64,000 bases of DNA from Chloroflexota bacterium (GTDB lineage Bacteria > Chloroflexota > Anaerolineae > UBA4142): contig JACRMI010000133.1 in NCBI GenBank assembly GCA_016215025.1, forward strand, positions 1-64,000, read 5' to 3'. The translations under genes were made by a program, and so were the position numbers. The notes beneath the pieces were generated by a model that searched no databases, had not been told where the DNA came from, and saw nothing but the letters and a program-made list of their open reading frames with translations. Of the stretch, positions 7,790 through 17,400 are shown piece after piece (within the stretch, counting starts at the first letter, position 1; each line of letters opens with the position of its first letter).

Positions 7790-8212
7790 CTACGCTTTAA
7801 TCTTTACAGGATTGGGACCTAATTCTTTGATTCGTGCCGTCATCTTCGTCACAGCTTCGGCAAACGCACCACCCATCGCCGATGACATATGAAACATTTC
7901 GATGCGCTGTCCGCCAATGCCGATTTGGTCGAGCAAGTCTTGCACATATTTCACTCTGCGTTTCGCGTTAGTATTACCTTCCAGGTAATGACAAGTTCCT
8001 TCCAGTCAGCCTGCGACCATGATGCCGTCTGCACCACTCTCGAATGCTTTGAGCGCATAGAGCACATCCAGCTTGCCGGTGCATGGCAACAATACAATTT
8101 TGATGTTGGGCGGGTACTGGATACGCGACGATCCTGCCAAGTCTGCGGCCGCATACGCGCAAAAGTTGCAGCAGAAGGCGAGGAGTTGGGGTTCAAATCC
8201 GTTGGTACTCAT
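7790..8212 (-). CDS. mvhD: hydrogenase iron-sulfur (MvhD) subunit, probable selenoprotein
   Basis: Reading through the TGA at 8006-8008 gives a 140-residue MvhD protein that is complete from ATG to TAG. Residues 1-68 contain the family motifs FCCNFCAYAAADLAG and LPCTGKLD; codon 69 is TGA; residues 70-140 continue LEGTCHYLEGN to the family C-terminus LGPNPVKIKA. In the paralogue at 12935-13366 the TGA position is Cys (VVACPLGNCHH), a cluster ligand. Starting 22 bases after the TGA, ATTACC and GGTAAT form a 6-bp stem around the loop TGGAA, which fits the bacterial SECIS pattern (loop 16-37 bases from TGA, G among the first two loop bases). Sec-containing MvhD/VhuD proteins are known from methanogens and some bacteria. 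The start overlaps the hdrA-gltD stop (ATGA). MvhD passes electrons between HdrA and a partner reductase. No selenium machinery is in this window, so the call rests on conserved readthrough and the hairpin. Confidence 0.87.
7969..7988 (-). promoter_or_regulatory. candidate bacterial SECIS hairpin
   Basis: In the mvhD message a perfect 6-bp stem ATTACC/GGTAAT encloses the pentaloop TGGAA. The loop begins 22 bases after the in-frame TGA and has G as its second base, as expected for recognition by SelB. Confidence 0.7.
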
Positions 8213-11200
8213 GCCAGCATCAACTCCTTCCCATCAAATAATGCTTCGACTTTTGCGACCACCTGTCCGTCTTTGAAATGCAACAATTGAATCGCTTTTG
8301 CCGGACATTCTGCCGCACAAATCCCGCAGCCCTGACACGCTGCCGCTTCGATGTGCGCCGCGCCAAAGATACTTCCAATCGCCAGTTGTTTTGGATCGAT
8401 GCGCGGAACGCGATACGGACAAATACGCACGCATGTCAGACAGCCCGTGCATTTCGCCGCGTCCACTTGCGCGACGATGCCACCTGCGTGTATCGCATCT
8501 TTCGAGAGAATCGTCGCAGCGCGCGCGGCGGCGGCTTGCGCTTGAGCAATCGCTTCGTTCGGAAACTTTGGATAGTGCGCCGCTCCGGCGACGAACACAC
8601 CTTCGGTTGCAAAATCGACGGGGCGCAATTTCACGTGCGCTTCTAGGAACCAGCCATCATTATCGACTGGCACTTTGAGAATATTCGCCAGCTCGCGCGC
8701 ATCGTCGTGCGGGGTCAGCGGCGCGGCGATTACTACGAGGTCGGCGTTCAATGTGATTTCCTCGCGCAACATAGGTTCCCAAACTCGAACCCTGATCGCC
8801 GACCGCTGACCGCTGACCGCTCCATTATTGGCGGTCTGCCGTCCGCCGTCTGCCGTCTCCACAACCGGCAAGTGCGCAGCATCGTACCGAATGAACACCA
8901 CGCCGCGCTCGCGCGCCTCTTGATAAATTCGTTCGCGGAAGCCGTAGGTGCGAACATCTTTGGTAAGGATCGTGACTCGCGCCTTCGGATTCAATTCTTT
9001 CAACCGCAACGCGTTTTCCAACGACTCCGTGCAGCACAAGCGTCCGCAATATTTTTCGGCTGGACCGACGCACTGCATAAAGACAATAGAAGTTGGAAGT
9101 TGGAGGTTGGAAGTTGGACTTGCCCAATCCGCTAATCGCTGAGTAAATTCCGACTGTGTCACCACTCGCTCGTCTTTGCCTAATCCGTAGACATCGCCGC
9201 GCCATTCTTGCGCGCCCGTCGCGACGATGATCGCACCGTGCCGCACCGTTTGCTCGTCGCCATTCGCGCGGCGCAAGCGACTAGAAAAATTGCCAACGAA
9301 CCCGGTCGTCTCGACCAGTTTCGTCTCTCGATGAACGTGAATCAGCGGGTGTGCGCCGATGTGCGCGATCAATTCTCGCGTGTATGCACTCCAGTCGGTC
9401 TTGACTGTTAACTGCCGACTGGCGACTGTTGACTGTTCACTGTTGACTGGCGACTGACGACTGACGACTGACGACTGTTCACTGTTCACTGGCAGTTGTC
9501 CGCCCAGATGCGCGCTTTTCTCAATCAAGTGAACCGGGAATCCCTGCTCCGCTAGATTCAGCGCGACGTTCATGCCCGCGACTCCGCCGCCAATCACCAA
9601 CGCGCTGCGTTCGACCGGCACATCGACTTTATAGAGCGGCTCTAGCTGCGACACCCGCGCCACCGACATTCGAATCAAGTCTTGGGCTTTGTGCGTTGCG
9701 CCGTCCCAATCGCGCGAATGCACCCACGAACATTGATTACGAATATTCGCCATCTCGAACAAGTATGGATTCAGCCCAGCGGCGCGAATCGAATCTTGGA
9801 ACAATGGCTCGTGCGTGCGCGGAGTGCAACTCGCCACGACGACGCGATTCAAATTCAGTTCCTTGACCTTGTCGGTGATCCGCGCAATCGAATCCTGCGA
9901 ACAAGTGTAGAGATTGTTTTCGGCGTGAACAACATTCGGCAGAGTCTTGGCGTAATCCGTCACTACCGGCACATCGAGATAACCGCCAATGTTCGAGCCG
10001 CAATGACAAATGAACACGCCGACACGTGGAGCTTGTCCGACCAACTCACGTTCGGTCGGATATTCCTTGTGCCGCGCCAGTGTGCCGCGCACATGCGCCA
10101 ACAACGCTTCGGCGTTCGCCGCCGCACCACTCGCATCGACCACACTTTCGGGAATGTCTTTCGGCTCGATGAATGGGCCCGCCGCAAAAATACCCGCGCG
10201 CGATGTTTCGAGCGGACGGAACGGAATCGTCTGACAGAATCCATAATCGTCGAGCGCGATGCCCAGCTTGGCTCCCAGCTCGCGCACCTTCGGCGACATT
10301 TCCATGCCGACGGAGAGGACGACGAGATCGAACTCCTCAGCAATCAGTGAAGACTGTTGACTGTTAACTGCTAACTGTTCACTGGCGTCAGGAGCGTATC
10401 GGATAACGAGATTTCCATTCCCCGGGTTTTCCTTCAGCGAAGAGACACGACAGTGCGAGTACTTGACCCCGTAGCGTTCTTGCGCGCGACGATAATATTC
10501 GGCGTAGCCCTTACTGAACGCGCGCGCATCCATCATAAAGATGTGAATATCCGCCTCGCGATCATGCTCTTTGGCGATCATCGCTTCTTTCGCGGCATAC
10601 ATGCAACACACCGCGCTGCAATAATCGTGCGTTTGATCGCGCGAGCCGATGCATTGCAAAAAGGCGATTTTCTTCGCGGGCTTGCTATCCGATGGTCGCT
10701 CCACGTGTCCGTGCGTCGGACCCGATGCCGACAACAAGCGTTCGAACTGCAAACTCGTGACGACGTTGGGGAATCGACCAAAGCCAAATTCCTCCGACAA
10801 TTCGGCGCGATAGGCTTCGTACCCCGGCGCAAGAATCACCGCGCCGACAGTCACTTCCTCGATGCGCTCGACCTGATCGTGTTGAATCGCATTGACGCCA
10901 CATGCATAGTAGCAGCTCAAACATTCCGAGCAGATGCCGCACGAAAGACAGCGCGCCGCTTCAGCCTTGGCTTCCGCTTCGGTATAACCGAGCGAAACTT
11001 CTTCAAACGATTTGACGCGCTTGCCCGCTTCGAGCGCCGCCATTTTGACGCGCGGCTGGACCTGGGTCTCGCCCTTGGCGACGCGCTGGTCGATTTCTGT
11101 ATGGGTCAGTTTGACAACGGGCAGATCGAGCGCGCGGGGCGGTCGTTCGAGCGGCTTGTCTTGCAGATAGAGTTGAATCGATTCGGCGGCGCGATGCCCC

Positions 11201-12864
11201 GCCGCGACCGAATCGATCACGAACGCCGTACCGGTCGCCACATCGCCTGCCGCAAAAACGCCGGGACGAGTCGCCGCGTGAGTGTTGGGATTGATTGCAA
11301 TCGTGCCGCGTCGCGTCGTGCCAACGCCCGTATCGGGAGGAATAAACGCGAGACCAGCCGCCTGACCAATCGCAAAGATCAAGGTATCGCACGAGATAAC
11401 ATGCTCGCTGCCTTCGTGCGTTGTAATATCGGGGCGACCGTCGCTATCAAAGCCTCTGAAATCGATATTCACACATTGGATTCCGGCGACATGTCCCTTG
11501 CCATCGTCAGTGATTTTTAGAAAAGAGCGCGCGGGAAAAATTTCGATCCCTTCCTCTTCCGCTTCGTCGATTTCCCATTTGTGCGACGGCATTTTTTCTT
11601 TCGATTCGAGACACGCCATTTTCACTTTCGCCGCGCCGAGACGCACCGCCGTGCGCGCGACATCGATGGCGACGTTGCCACCACCGAGCACAAGCACATC
11701 GTGCCCACGAATATCGGGGGGATTGCCAAGTCGCGTGTCGCGCAAGAATCGCGTGTTGATCAGCACGCCGTCGAGATCGGAACCGGGGATACGCAGTTTC
11801 TTACCTTCGTGCGCACCGACGGAGATCAGCACCGCTTTGAATCCCTCTTGGAACAACGTGTCGAGATTCGTCACCGGTGTGTTCAAGCGCAACTCAACGC
11901 CGAGATCGACAATGTCTTGCACTTCACGATCGACGATGCGCGAAGGCAAACGATATTCCGGCACGCCGACGCGCAACATACCCCCCGCAACCGGCAGCGC
12001 TTCGAAAACGGTGACGCCGTACCCTTGTTTCACCAAATCCATCGCAGCCGTGAGACCACACGGACCGGAACCGATAACGGCGATTCGTTCATCGCGGGTT
12101 CGCGGCACGCGCTCGACTGGTTTGCGCGGCATGGCGTAGACTTGATCGACGATGAAACGCTTGAGGTCTTTGATCGCAATCGGCTCGTCGATCAGATTGC
12201 GATTGCACGCCGTCTCGCAGCGATGATTGCAGATGCGTCCGCAAATTCCTGGGAAGGGATTTTCTTCTTTGATGACGCGCAGCGCGTCTTCGTAGCGTCC
12301 TTCGCGCACGAGCGCAATGTATCCTTGCGCACGCGTGTTGACAGGACAAGCATCGCGGCAGGGGGAGATGCCTCGCTTTTCAATCGCATACGCACTCGGA
12401 ATTGCTTGAGGGTAGAGACGAAAGGCAGCATGACGCTTTGCTAGTTTTTCGTTGAACGAATCGGGCACGATGACGGGACAAACTTTTTCGCAGTCGCCGC
12501 AGCCAATGCATTTCGACAAATCGATGTAGCGCGGCTTGCGAAGCAGAGTCGCATTGAAATTACCCGCGCTTCCTTTCACGTCGATCACTTCCGTATCGAC
12601 CAATATATCGATGTTAAGGTGCCGACCAGCTTCGACCAATTTGGGCGAGATGGTACACATTGCGCAGTCATTCGTCGGGAACGTCTTGTCGAGTTGCGCC
12701 ATGTGTCCGCCAATGGCGGATTTGCTTTCCACCAGGTAGACTTTGAACCCAGCTTCCGCCAGGTCCAATGACGCTTGAATTCCCGCGATCCCACCGCCGA
12801 CGACCATCACCGCGCCGGTTTGCGATTGTTGGGTAGGTTGTTGGGTGCGACCGTCATCAGACAT
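8209..12864 (-). CDS. hdrA: HdrA with internal GltD/NfnB-like domain (two HdrA units)
   Basis: A very large flavoprotein of about 1551 residues. The order is: HdrA FAD domain (GGGIAG near 25; NDCAMC near 65), ferredoxin CIGCGDCEKVCP near 120, an inserted glutamate-synthase small-subunit type domain (CRDACPVNT, CGRICNHRCETAC, GSGPCGL, GGGNVAID; about 165-570), the HdrA remainder (CLSCGICSECLSC near 640, CIGSRDQTH, YCSAVCC), a second HdrA unit (FICHCGSN near 950, GGGVAGMN near 1090), and a C-terminal double ferredoxin (CTGCLTC, CQGCGIC). HdrA carries the bifurcating FAD; the GltD-like part would bind NAD(P)H. The ATG at 12864 is the conserved choice. Four stretches (near 830, 1125-1153, 1250 and 1335-1365) are encoded by the same word repeats found between genes, in frame. 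The stop overlaps mvhD. Function as the flavin-bifurcating core is by family analogy. Confidence 0.88.
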   Translation of the reverse strand: MSDDGRTQQPTQQSQTGAVMVVGGGIAGIQASLDLAEAGFKVYLVESKSAIGGHMAQLDKTFPTNDCAMCTISPKLVEAGRHLNIDILVDTEVIDVKGSAGNFNATLLRKPRYIDLSKCIGCGDCEKVCPVIVPDSFNEKLAKRHAAFRLYPQAIPSAYAIEKRGISPCRDACPVNTRAQGYIALVREGRYEDALRVIKEENPFPGICGRICNHRCETACNRNLIDEPIAIKDLKRFIVDQVYAMPRKPVERVPRTRDERIAVIGSGPCGLTAAMDLVKQGYGVTVFEALPVAGGMLRVGVPEYRLPSRIVDREVQDIVDLGVELRLNTPVTNLDTLFQEGFKAVLISVGAHEGKKLRIPGSDLDGVLINTRFLRDTRLGNPPDIRGHDVLVLGGGNVAIDVARTAVRLGAAKVKMACLESKEKMPSHKWEIDEAEEEGIEIFPARSFLKITDDGKGHVAGIQCVNIDFRGFDSDGRPDITTHEGSEHVISCDTLIFAIGQAAGLAFIPPDTGVGTTRRGTIAINPNTHAATRPGVFAAGDVATGTAFVIDSVAAGHRAAESIQLYLQDKPLERPPRALDLPVVKLTHTEIDQRVAKGETQVQPRVKMAALEAGKRVKSFEEVSLGYTEAEAKAEAARCLSCGICSECLSCYYACGVNAIQHDQVERIEEVTVGAVILAPGYEAYRAELSEEFGFGRFPNVVTSLQFERLLSASGPTHGHVERPSDSKPAKKIAFLQCIGSRDQTHDYCSAVCCMYAAKEAMIAKEHDREADIHIFMMDARAFSKGYAEYYRRAQERYGVKYSHCRVSSLKENPGNGNLVIRYAPDASEQLAVNSQQSSLIAEEFDLVVLSVGMEMSPKVRELGAKLGIALDDYGFCQTIPFRPLETSRAGIFAAGPFIEPKDIPESVVDASGAAANAEALLAHVRGTLARHKEYPTERELVGQAPRVGVFICHCGSNIGGYLDVPVVTDYAKTLPNVVHAENNLYTCSQDSIARITDKVKELNLNRVVVASCTPRTHEPLFQDSIRAAGLNPYLFEMANIRNQCSWVHSRDWDGATHKAQDLIRMSVARVSQLEPLYKVDVPVERSALVIGGGVAGMNVALNLAEQGFPVHLIEKSAHLGGQLPVNSEQSSVVSRQSPVNSEQSTVASRQLTVKTDWSAYTRELIAHIGAHPLIHVHRETKLVETTGFVGNFSSRLRRANGDEQTVRHGAIIVATGAQEWRGDVYGLGKDERVVTQSEFTQRLADWASPTSNLQLPTSIVFMQCVGPAEKYCGRLCCTESLENALRLKELNPKARVTILTKDVRTYGFRERIYQEARERGVVFIRYDAAHLPVVETADGGRQTANNGAVSGQRSAIRVRVWEPMLREEITLNADLVVIAAPLTPHDDARELANILKVPVDNDGWFLEAHVKLRPVDFATEGVFVAGAAHYPKFPNEAIAQAQAAAARAATILSKDAIHAGGIVAQVDAAKCTGCLTCVRICPYRVPRIDPKQLAIGSIFGAAHIEAAACQGCGICAAECPAKAIQLLHFKDGQVVAKVEALFDGKELMLA
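8795..8865. repeat. word repeat inside hdrA, GACCGCT/GGCGGTC words
   Basis: Iterated CCGCTGACCGCTGACC words face GCGGTCTGCCGTC words within the hdrA frame. They encode a Gly/Gln/Arg-rich loop absent from ordinary HdrA. Confidence 0.7.
9080..9120. repeat. word repeat inside hdrA, GTTGGAA words
   Basis: GAAGTTGGAAGTTGGAGG and further copies lie in the hdrA frame. The same words make up the hairpin at 46318-46396. Confidence 0.75.
9403..9495. repeat. word repeat inside hdrA, ACTGTT/GACTGGC words
   Basis: About 90 bases of GACTGTT, CACTGTT and CGACTGA words lie in the hdrA frame without a stop. They are indistinguishable from the intergenic elements at 6939 and 39513. Confidence 0.85.
10345..10385. 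repeat. word repeat inside hdrA, ACTGTTGACTG words
   Basis: Four to five ACTGTT/AACTG words are read in frame as a Ser/Gln/Val-rich loop of HdrA. Confidence 0.8.
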
Positions 12865-12884
12865 TTCACCCCACCTTGCGTGTT

Positions 12885-12934
12885 TCATGCGGCGTGTTCC
12901 ACCCACGCTTCACACTTCACGCACACTTTGCGTT
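12885..12934. repeat. word-repeat element, GCGTGTT/CTTCACAC words
   Basis: Iterated GTGTTCCACCC/CACGCTTCAC/TTGCGTTTTACG words fill the gap between the second mvhD stop and the hdrA-gltD start. They resemble 7718-7789. Confidence 0.6.
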
Positions 12935-13366
12935 TTACGCTTTAGTTTTTATTGGACTTGGTCCCAGCTTCTTGATGCGCTCTACCATCGCCTCAGCTGC
13001 CGTCGCGAACGTCTTGCCTTGCCCGCCACTCATGAAAAAGATGTCGAGCCGTTCGCCACCGACGCCGATTTGGTCCAGAATCTTTTTTGCCCGTTCGACG
13101 CGTTTCTTGCCGCGTTCATTGCCCTTGACGTGATGGCAATTGCCCAGTGGACATGCGACGACGTACACGCCATCTGCACCTTGTTCGAACGCAGCCAGAA
13201 TGTATCGGACATCGATCTTGCCGGTGCAAGGCAGTTTAACGTATTTCACATTCGCCGGATATTCCCAGCCGAGCGTGCCAGCCGTATCAGCTGCCATGTA
13301 TCCGCAAAAGATGCAGCCGAAAGCAGTGATCTCTGGCTCAAATCCATTGTTTCCGTTGTTACTCAT
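12935..13366 (-). CDS. mvhD: hydrogenase iron-sulfur (MvhD) subunit, Cys form
   Basis: A 143-residue MvhD paralogue. It has FGCIFCGYMAADTAG near residue 17, LPCTGKID near 47, and VVACPLGNCHHVKGN near 71, where the first Cys matches the TGA of the neighbouring mvhD. It ends with the same LGPSPIKTKA tail. MvhD is a small [2Fe-2S] protein that connects HdrA to a hydrogenase or other oxidoreductase. It lies just upstream of the hdrA-gltD gene and downstream of the FRG-domain gene. No hydrogenase is in the window, so its electron partner here is open; MetFV or a formate dehydrogenase elsewhere are candidates. Confidence 0.9.
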   Translation of the reverse strand: MSNNGNNGFEPEITAFGCIFCGYMAADTAGTLGWEYPANVKYVKLPCTGKIDVRYILAAFEQGADGVYVVACPLGNCHHVKGNERGKKRVERAKKILDQIGVGGERLDIFFMSGGQGKTFATAAEAMVERIKKLGPSPIKTKA

Positions 13367-13421
13367 GCTTCTTCCTAGTTTTAAGTTTCAATATGAATGC
13401 AGACTTGCGAACTTGGAACCC

Positions 13422-14384
13422 CTAATGAGTCACTCGTCCGCAGCAGAGGCTAAGTTGTTCCGGTGTGCTCACAGACCCACAACGCAACTCAGCCTGTATT
13501 GCTGGTAGGAATCCTAACCGAGTTGCAAAGGAACGGGCAAACCCGTCCAAGCCAGGAAACAATGTAGCCTCAGTGATGTTGAACCGATATAGCCATTCTA
13601 ATATCTTCTTTCGCAGATTCGCGTCTATCCTGAAACGTATGAGATTGAGGTTTGATTTCGGTAGATAATTTCCTGCGCTCAGGTTATCCTCAAAGGAAAC
13701 GGTGAGATCACCAGGATAGAGAAAAACACCTTGCTGAATTGTTAATCGTTCATTGAGTCTCAGTGGATTAACAGCACATACACAAGGTTCTGGATTTTTC
13801 CACAAGTGATTCACAATCCCATTCTGAAGTAGAATACTTCGATCTTTGGTTCTTTCAGGGGGATCATTATTCACACATTCGACTGAGCCTGTTATTTCCT
13901 CATACTTGGACTTTGAAATAACACGATCAACTCCAAAATAACATGCATTCAGAGCCCACACTTCCGCATCGCAGTGTTCAGAAGGCTGAACCGCAAAATA
14001 AGCAGCAACAAAAAATGAATAAGTCCAATCAAGCAGGCGTGTTGGAGCTCCATGATGTTGCATGAGCGCCAACCATTCAAGCTTGTCGTCTTCCCCAGGC
14101 AAATCAGCAGTGTATTGATGAAGTCGACGCTTAAATTCTCTGAGCGACCAACATTCAATACAAGGCATCTCCTTTAATTGCAGCCCAAAGCTGCGAGCAA
14201 CTCGTTCAAGACTCGGCATTAAATCTATCCGCGCTGAATCTATGGAACTATAGTTGCCCTCACATTTTTGTCCTCGGAAAATCCATTTGGGCGGCAACGG
14301 AGCGTTTGGAAGACACGCGTCGTAGTTGACGAAATCCGTGAATGTCTTTATTTCCTGCGTTGTATATTGATTATCCATCAACAT
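13422..14384 (-). CDS. FRG-domain protein
   Basis: A 320-residue protein with the FRG domain signature: WIFRGQ near residue 34, then LALMQHHGAPTRLLDWTYS near 105-123. Proteins with this domain are widespread in mobile and defence-associated regions, but their biochemical activity is not established. The gene is co-oriented with the hdr operon but interrupts it between hdrA and mvhD. Its DNA looks visibly richer in A+T than its neighbours, and its codons differ, which suggests recent arrival. No direct repeats or integrase were seen at its edges. Confidence 0.75.
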   Translation of the reverse strand: MLMDNQYTTQEIKTFTDFVNYDACLPNAPLPPKWIFRGQKCEGNYSSIDSARIDLMPSLERVARSFGLQLKEMPCIECWSLREFKRRLHQYTADLPGEDDKLEWLALMQHHGAPTRLLDWTYSFFVAAYFAVQPSEHCDAEVWALNACYFGVDRVISKSKYEEITGSVECVNNDPPERTKDRSILLQNGIVNHLWKNPEPCVCAVNPLRLNERLTIQQGVFLYPGDLTVSFEDNLSAGNYLPKSNLNLIRFRIDANLRKKILEWLYRFNITEATLFPGLDGFARSFATRLGFLPAIQAELRCGSVSTPEQLSLCCGRVTH

Positions 14385-14448
14385 AGCTTACGCCTCTTCA
14401 CTATGAATTCTCGCACTGCTAGTCGCGCTAGTGAATCTTACAATTCGA

Positions 14449-17400
14449 CTACGCCGGTACCCACGCTCCCAAGCCCGCTGTCTCTTTCAGCATGATTTGT
14501 TCATCCCGATAGTTGACCAATTGGATCGCGGTCGCCGGACATTCACCGGTGCATGTGCCACAGCCCTGGCATTTCGCCGGATCGATCCACGCTGCGCCGA
14601 CGATGCTGCCGTTGCCAACCGCTTTCGGATCGATACGCGGAATCCCGAACGGACAAGTGCGCGTGCAGGTCAAACAGCCCACGCATTTCGATTGATCGAC
14701 TTGGGCGACGACGCCGCCGATGTAGAGTGGCTCTTGCGATAGAATCGTGATGGCGCGCCCCGCCGCCGCGAGCGCATGTGAAATACTCTCTTCGATAAAC
14801 TTTGGATAATGCGCCATGCCGGCGATGAAAATGCCTTCCTCCATAAAATCCATCGGGCGCATCTTCAAGTGCGCTTCCAAATAGAACCCTTCGGAGGAAA
14901 GCGGCACATGCAGCAATTCCGCGAGTTGCGGTGTCCCATCGGCGGGCGTGACTTGGGTGCTGATGACCAGCAGGTCTGGATTCAGTCCGAGTTCTTTTTT
15001 CAAGATAGGTTCATGCGCCGTAACTTGCAAAGAGGTGAGTGAAATATCGCTAGGCGTATCGCCCCATTCTTTCATCTCTCCTCTTTCATCTCTGATTTCT
15101 ACTTTGGGTTGAGTCTCGTCTGTGTAACGCACGAACAGGACGCCGCGTCTCCGCGCTTCGGTATAATACTGTTCGCGGAAACCATATGTGATAATGTTCT
15201 TGAAGAGAACAATGACCTCGCAGTTGGGATTCAGCATCTTGATGCGGGTCGCATTCTTCATCGTGTTGGTGCAGCAAATACGCGAGCAATACTCGGGTTT
15301 ATCGGCTTCGCGAGCGCATTGAATCATCACGACCTGTTTCAAATCGGCGATGCGCTCCGGCACATTGACAATCTGCTCCTCTAGCTGATGCTGCGATATG
15401 ACACGCGGGTCTTTACCCAACAGATAATGTTCCCCATGATGTTCTTGCCCGCCGGTTGCGACAATGGTGACACCATGCTCGACGGGCGTATTGACCGGTC
15501 GGGTTGCACCTTTCACGTGTGTCGAGATGACCGATTGAAATCTGCCCACTGAGCCTTGGTGCTTGACGACCTGACTGCGGAGAAAAACTTGAATACGATT
15601 ATGCCCGACGACCCGGTTGATGAGATCGCGCATCAGCCGCTGGGGATTGCCACCTTCAGCGGTAAAATAGAGATTGTTAAGATTGCCGCCCAGAGTTTCG
15701 TTTCGCTCGACCAGCGTTACTTGGTAGCCCGTATCGGCGATGGCAAGCGCGGCGCTCATGCCTGACACGCCACCCCCAATGATCAATGCGCGCGAGGTCG
15801 GCACGATACCTTCTTTGTACACCGGCACAAGTTTCGTTGCGCGCGCCGCTGCCATCCGCACCAACTCTTCCGCTTTGCGAGTTGCGCCCGACGGGTTCTT
15901 GCGGTGCGCCCAAGCGCAATGTTCACGGATATTCGCCATTTCGATCAGGTTTGGATTCAGAGCGGCTTCGCGCACAACACGCTGGAATAACGATTCATGG
16001 GTACGGTGCGAACAGGCAGCCACGACCACTCGATTCGCGCCGCGCTCTTCAATCGCGTGGCGCAACCGAGCTTGACCTTCCGCCATACAGAGGTACGAGA
16101 CCTGGGCTGCATAGACAACATTCGGCAATTTCTCCGCGTAGGCGGTCAACGCGTCGGTGTTGACGACCTGGGAAATTGCATCGCCGCACGAACAGACAAA
16201 CACGGCCGTGCGCGCTGGTTCGTTCGCGACATCGCGTTCGGGAGGAAATTCGCCATTGCGCGCGAGGAACGGATATTGACGACTGTGCGGCGCATTGCCG
16301 ATCTTGTGCGAGAGCAAGCGCATCACTTCGGTGGCTGCACCGCTCGCGTCGATAATACTCTCGGCGATTTCCTTCGGCGATTGGAAAGCGCCGCAGACGA
16401 AGACGCCAGAGCGATTCGTTTGCAGCGGCGCGAATTTGTCGGTCTCACAAAAGCCGTACGCATTCAAATGAATGCCCAAGCGCTTGGCTATCGCCGTCGC
16501 TTGCGCCGGCGGCTCCATGCCAACCGACAGCACGACCAGATCGAATGTATCTTGATGGCGCGTGCCATCTTCGGTCACAAACTGCGCGACCAGATTTTTC
16601 GTCTGCGGGTCTTCTTTGAGACCGGACAAACGACAGCGCGTAAAGTCAATCTTGTACTTGTCGCGGGCTTGCTGCAAGTACGCCGTGTACTCTTTGTTGA
16701 AAGCGCGTTCGTCCATCGTAAAGATGCGGCATTCGACACCAGGAATGCGCTGCTTGGCGAGCATCGCTTCCTTGGTCGCATACATACAGCAGATCGATGA
16801 ACAATACGGATGAGTTTGATCGCGCGACCCGATGCATTGCAGCCAAGCAATTTTCTTCGGTGGGGTGCTGTCGGAGGGACGCGTGACCAAGCCCTCTGTC
16901 GGTCCTGAACGACTGGCGAGCCGCTCATATTCCATGCTCGTAATGACGTTCGCGTATCGTCCGTAACCAAACTCTTCATTGTGATGCGGATCATACAATT
17001 GATGCCCCACGGCGAGAATGAGCGCATCCACATGCACATCTTCGTCATGGACCGATTCGTTCAAATCAATGGCACAAGTCGGACACACTTGGGCACAACG
17101 ATGACAATCGTCGCAATAAGGTCCACGGTCGATGACGTACGAATTCGGAATAGCGCGCGGCGCAACCTTGTACGCGGCACGGCGTTTGGTCAACCCCGCT
17201 TCAAACCCGCGCGGTTTTTCGACCGGACATATTTCGGCGCAACGACCGCAGTTGGTACAGCGGTCCGGATCGACATACCGCGGGAAACGCCGCAACGAAA
17301 TGGTAAAGTCACCCGCTTCGCCCGAGGCATCCAAAACCTGGGTATTCGTCCACACCTCGATATTCGGATGGAGGTTATGTTCGAGAAAAGCTGGGGAAAT

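Noticed and set aside
7790..8212. mvhD as a pseudogene split by a stop
   Set aside because: Conservation continues after the TGA to the natural C-terminus, with Cys at that place in the paralogue and a SECIS-like hairpin.
10453..11520. long plus-strand open frame of 355 codons opposite hdrA
   Set aside because: It is an antisense shadow of a conserved protein, rich in Arg/His, with no ribosome site.
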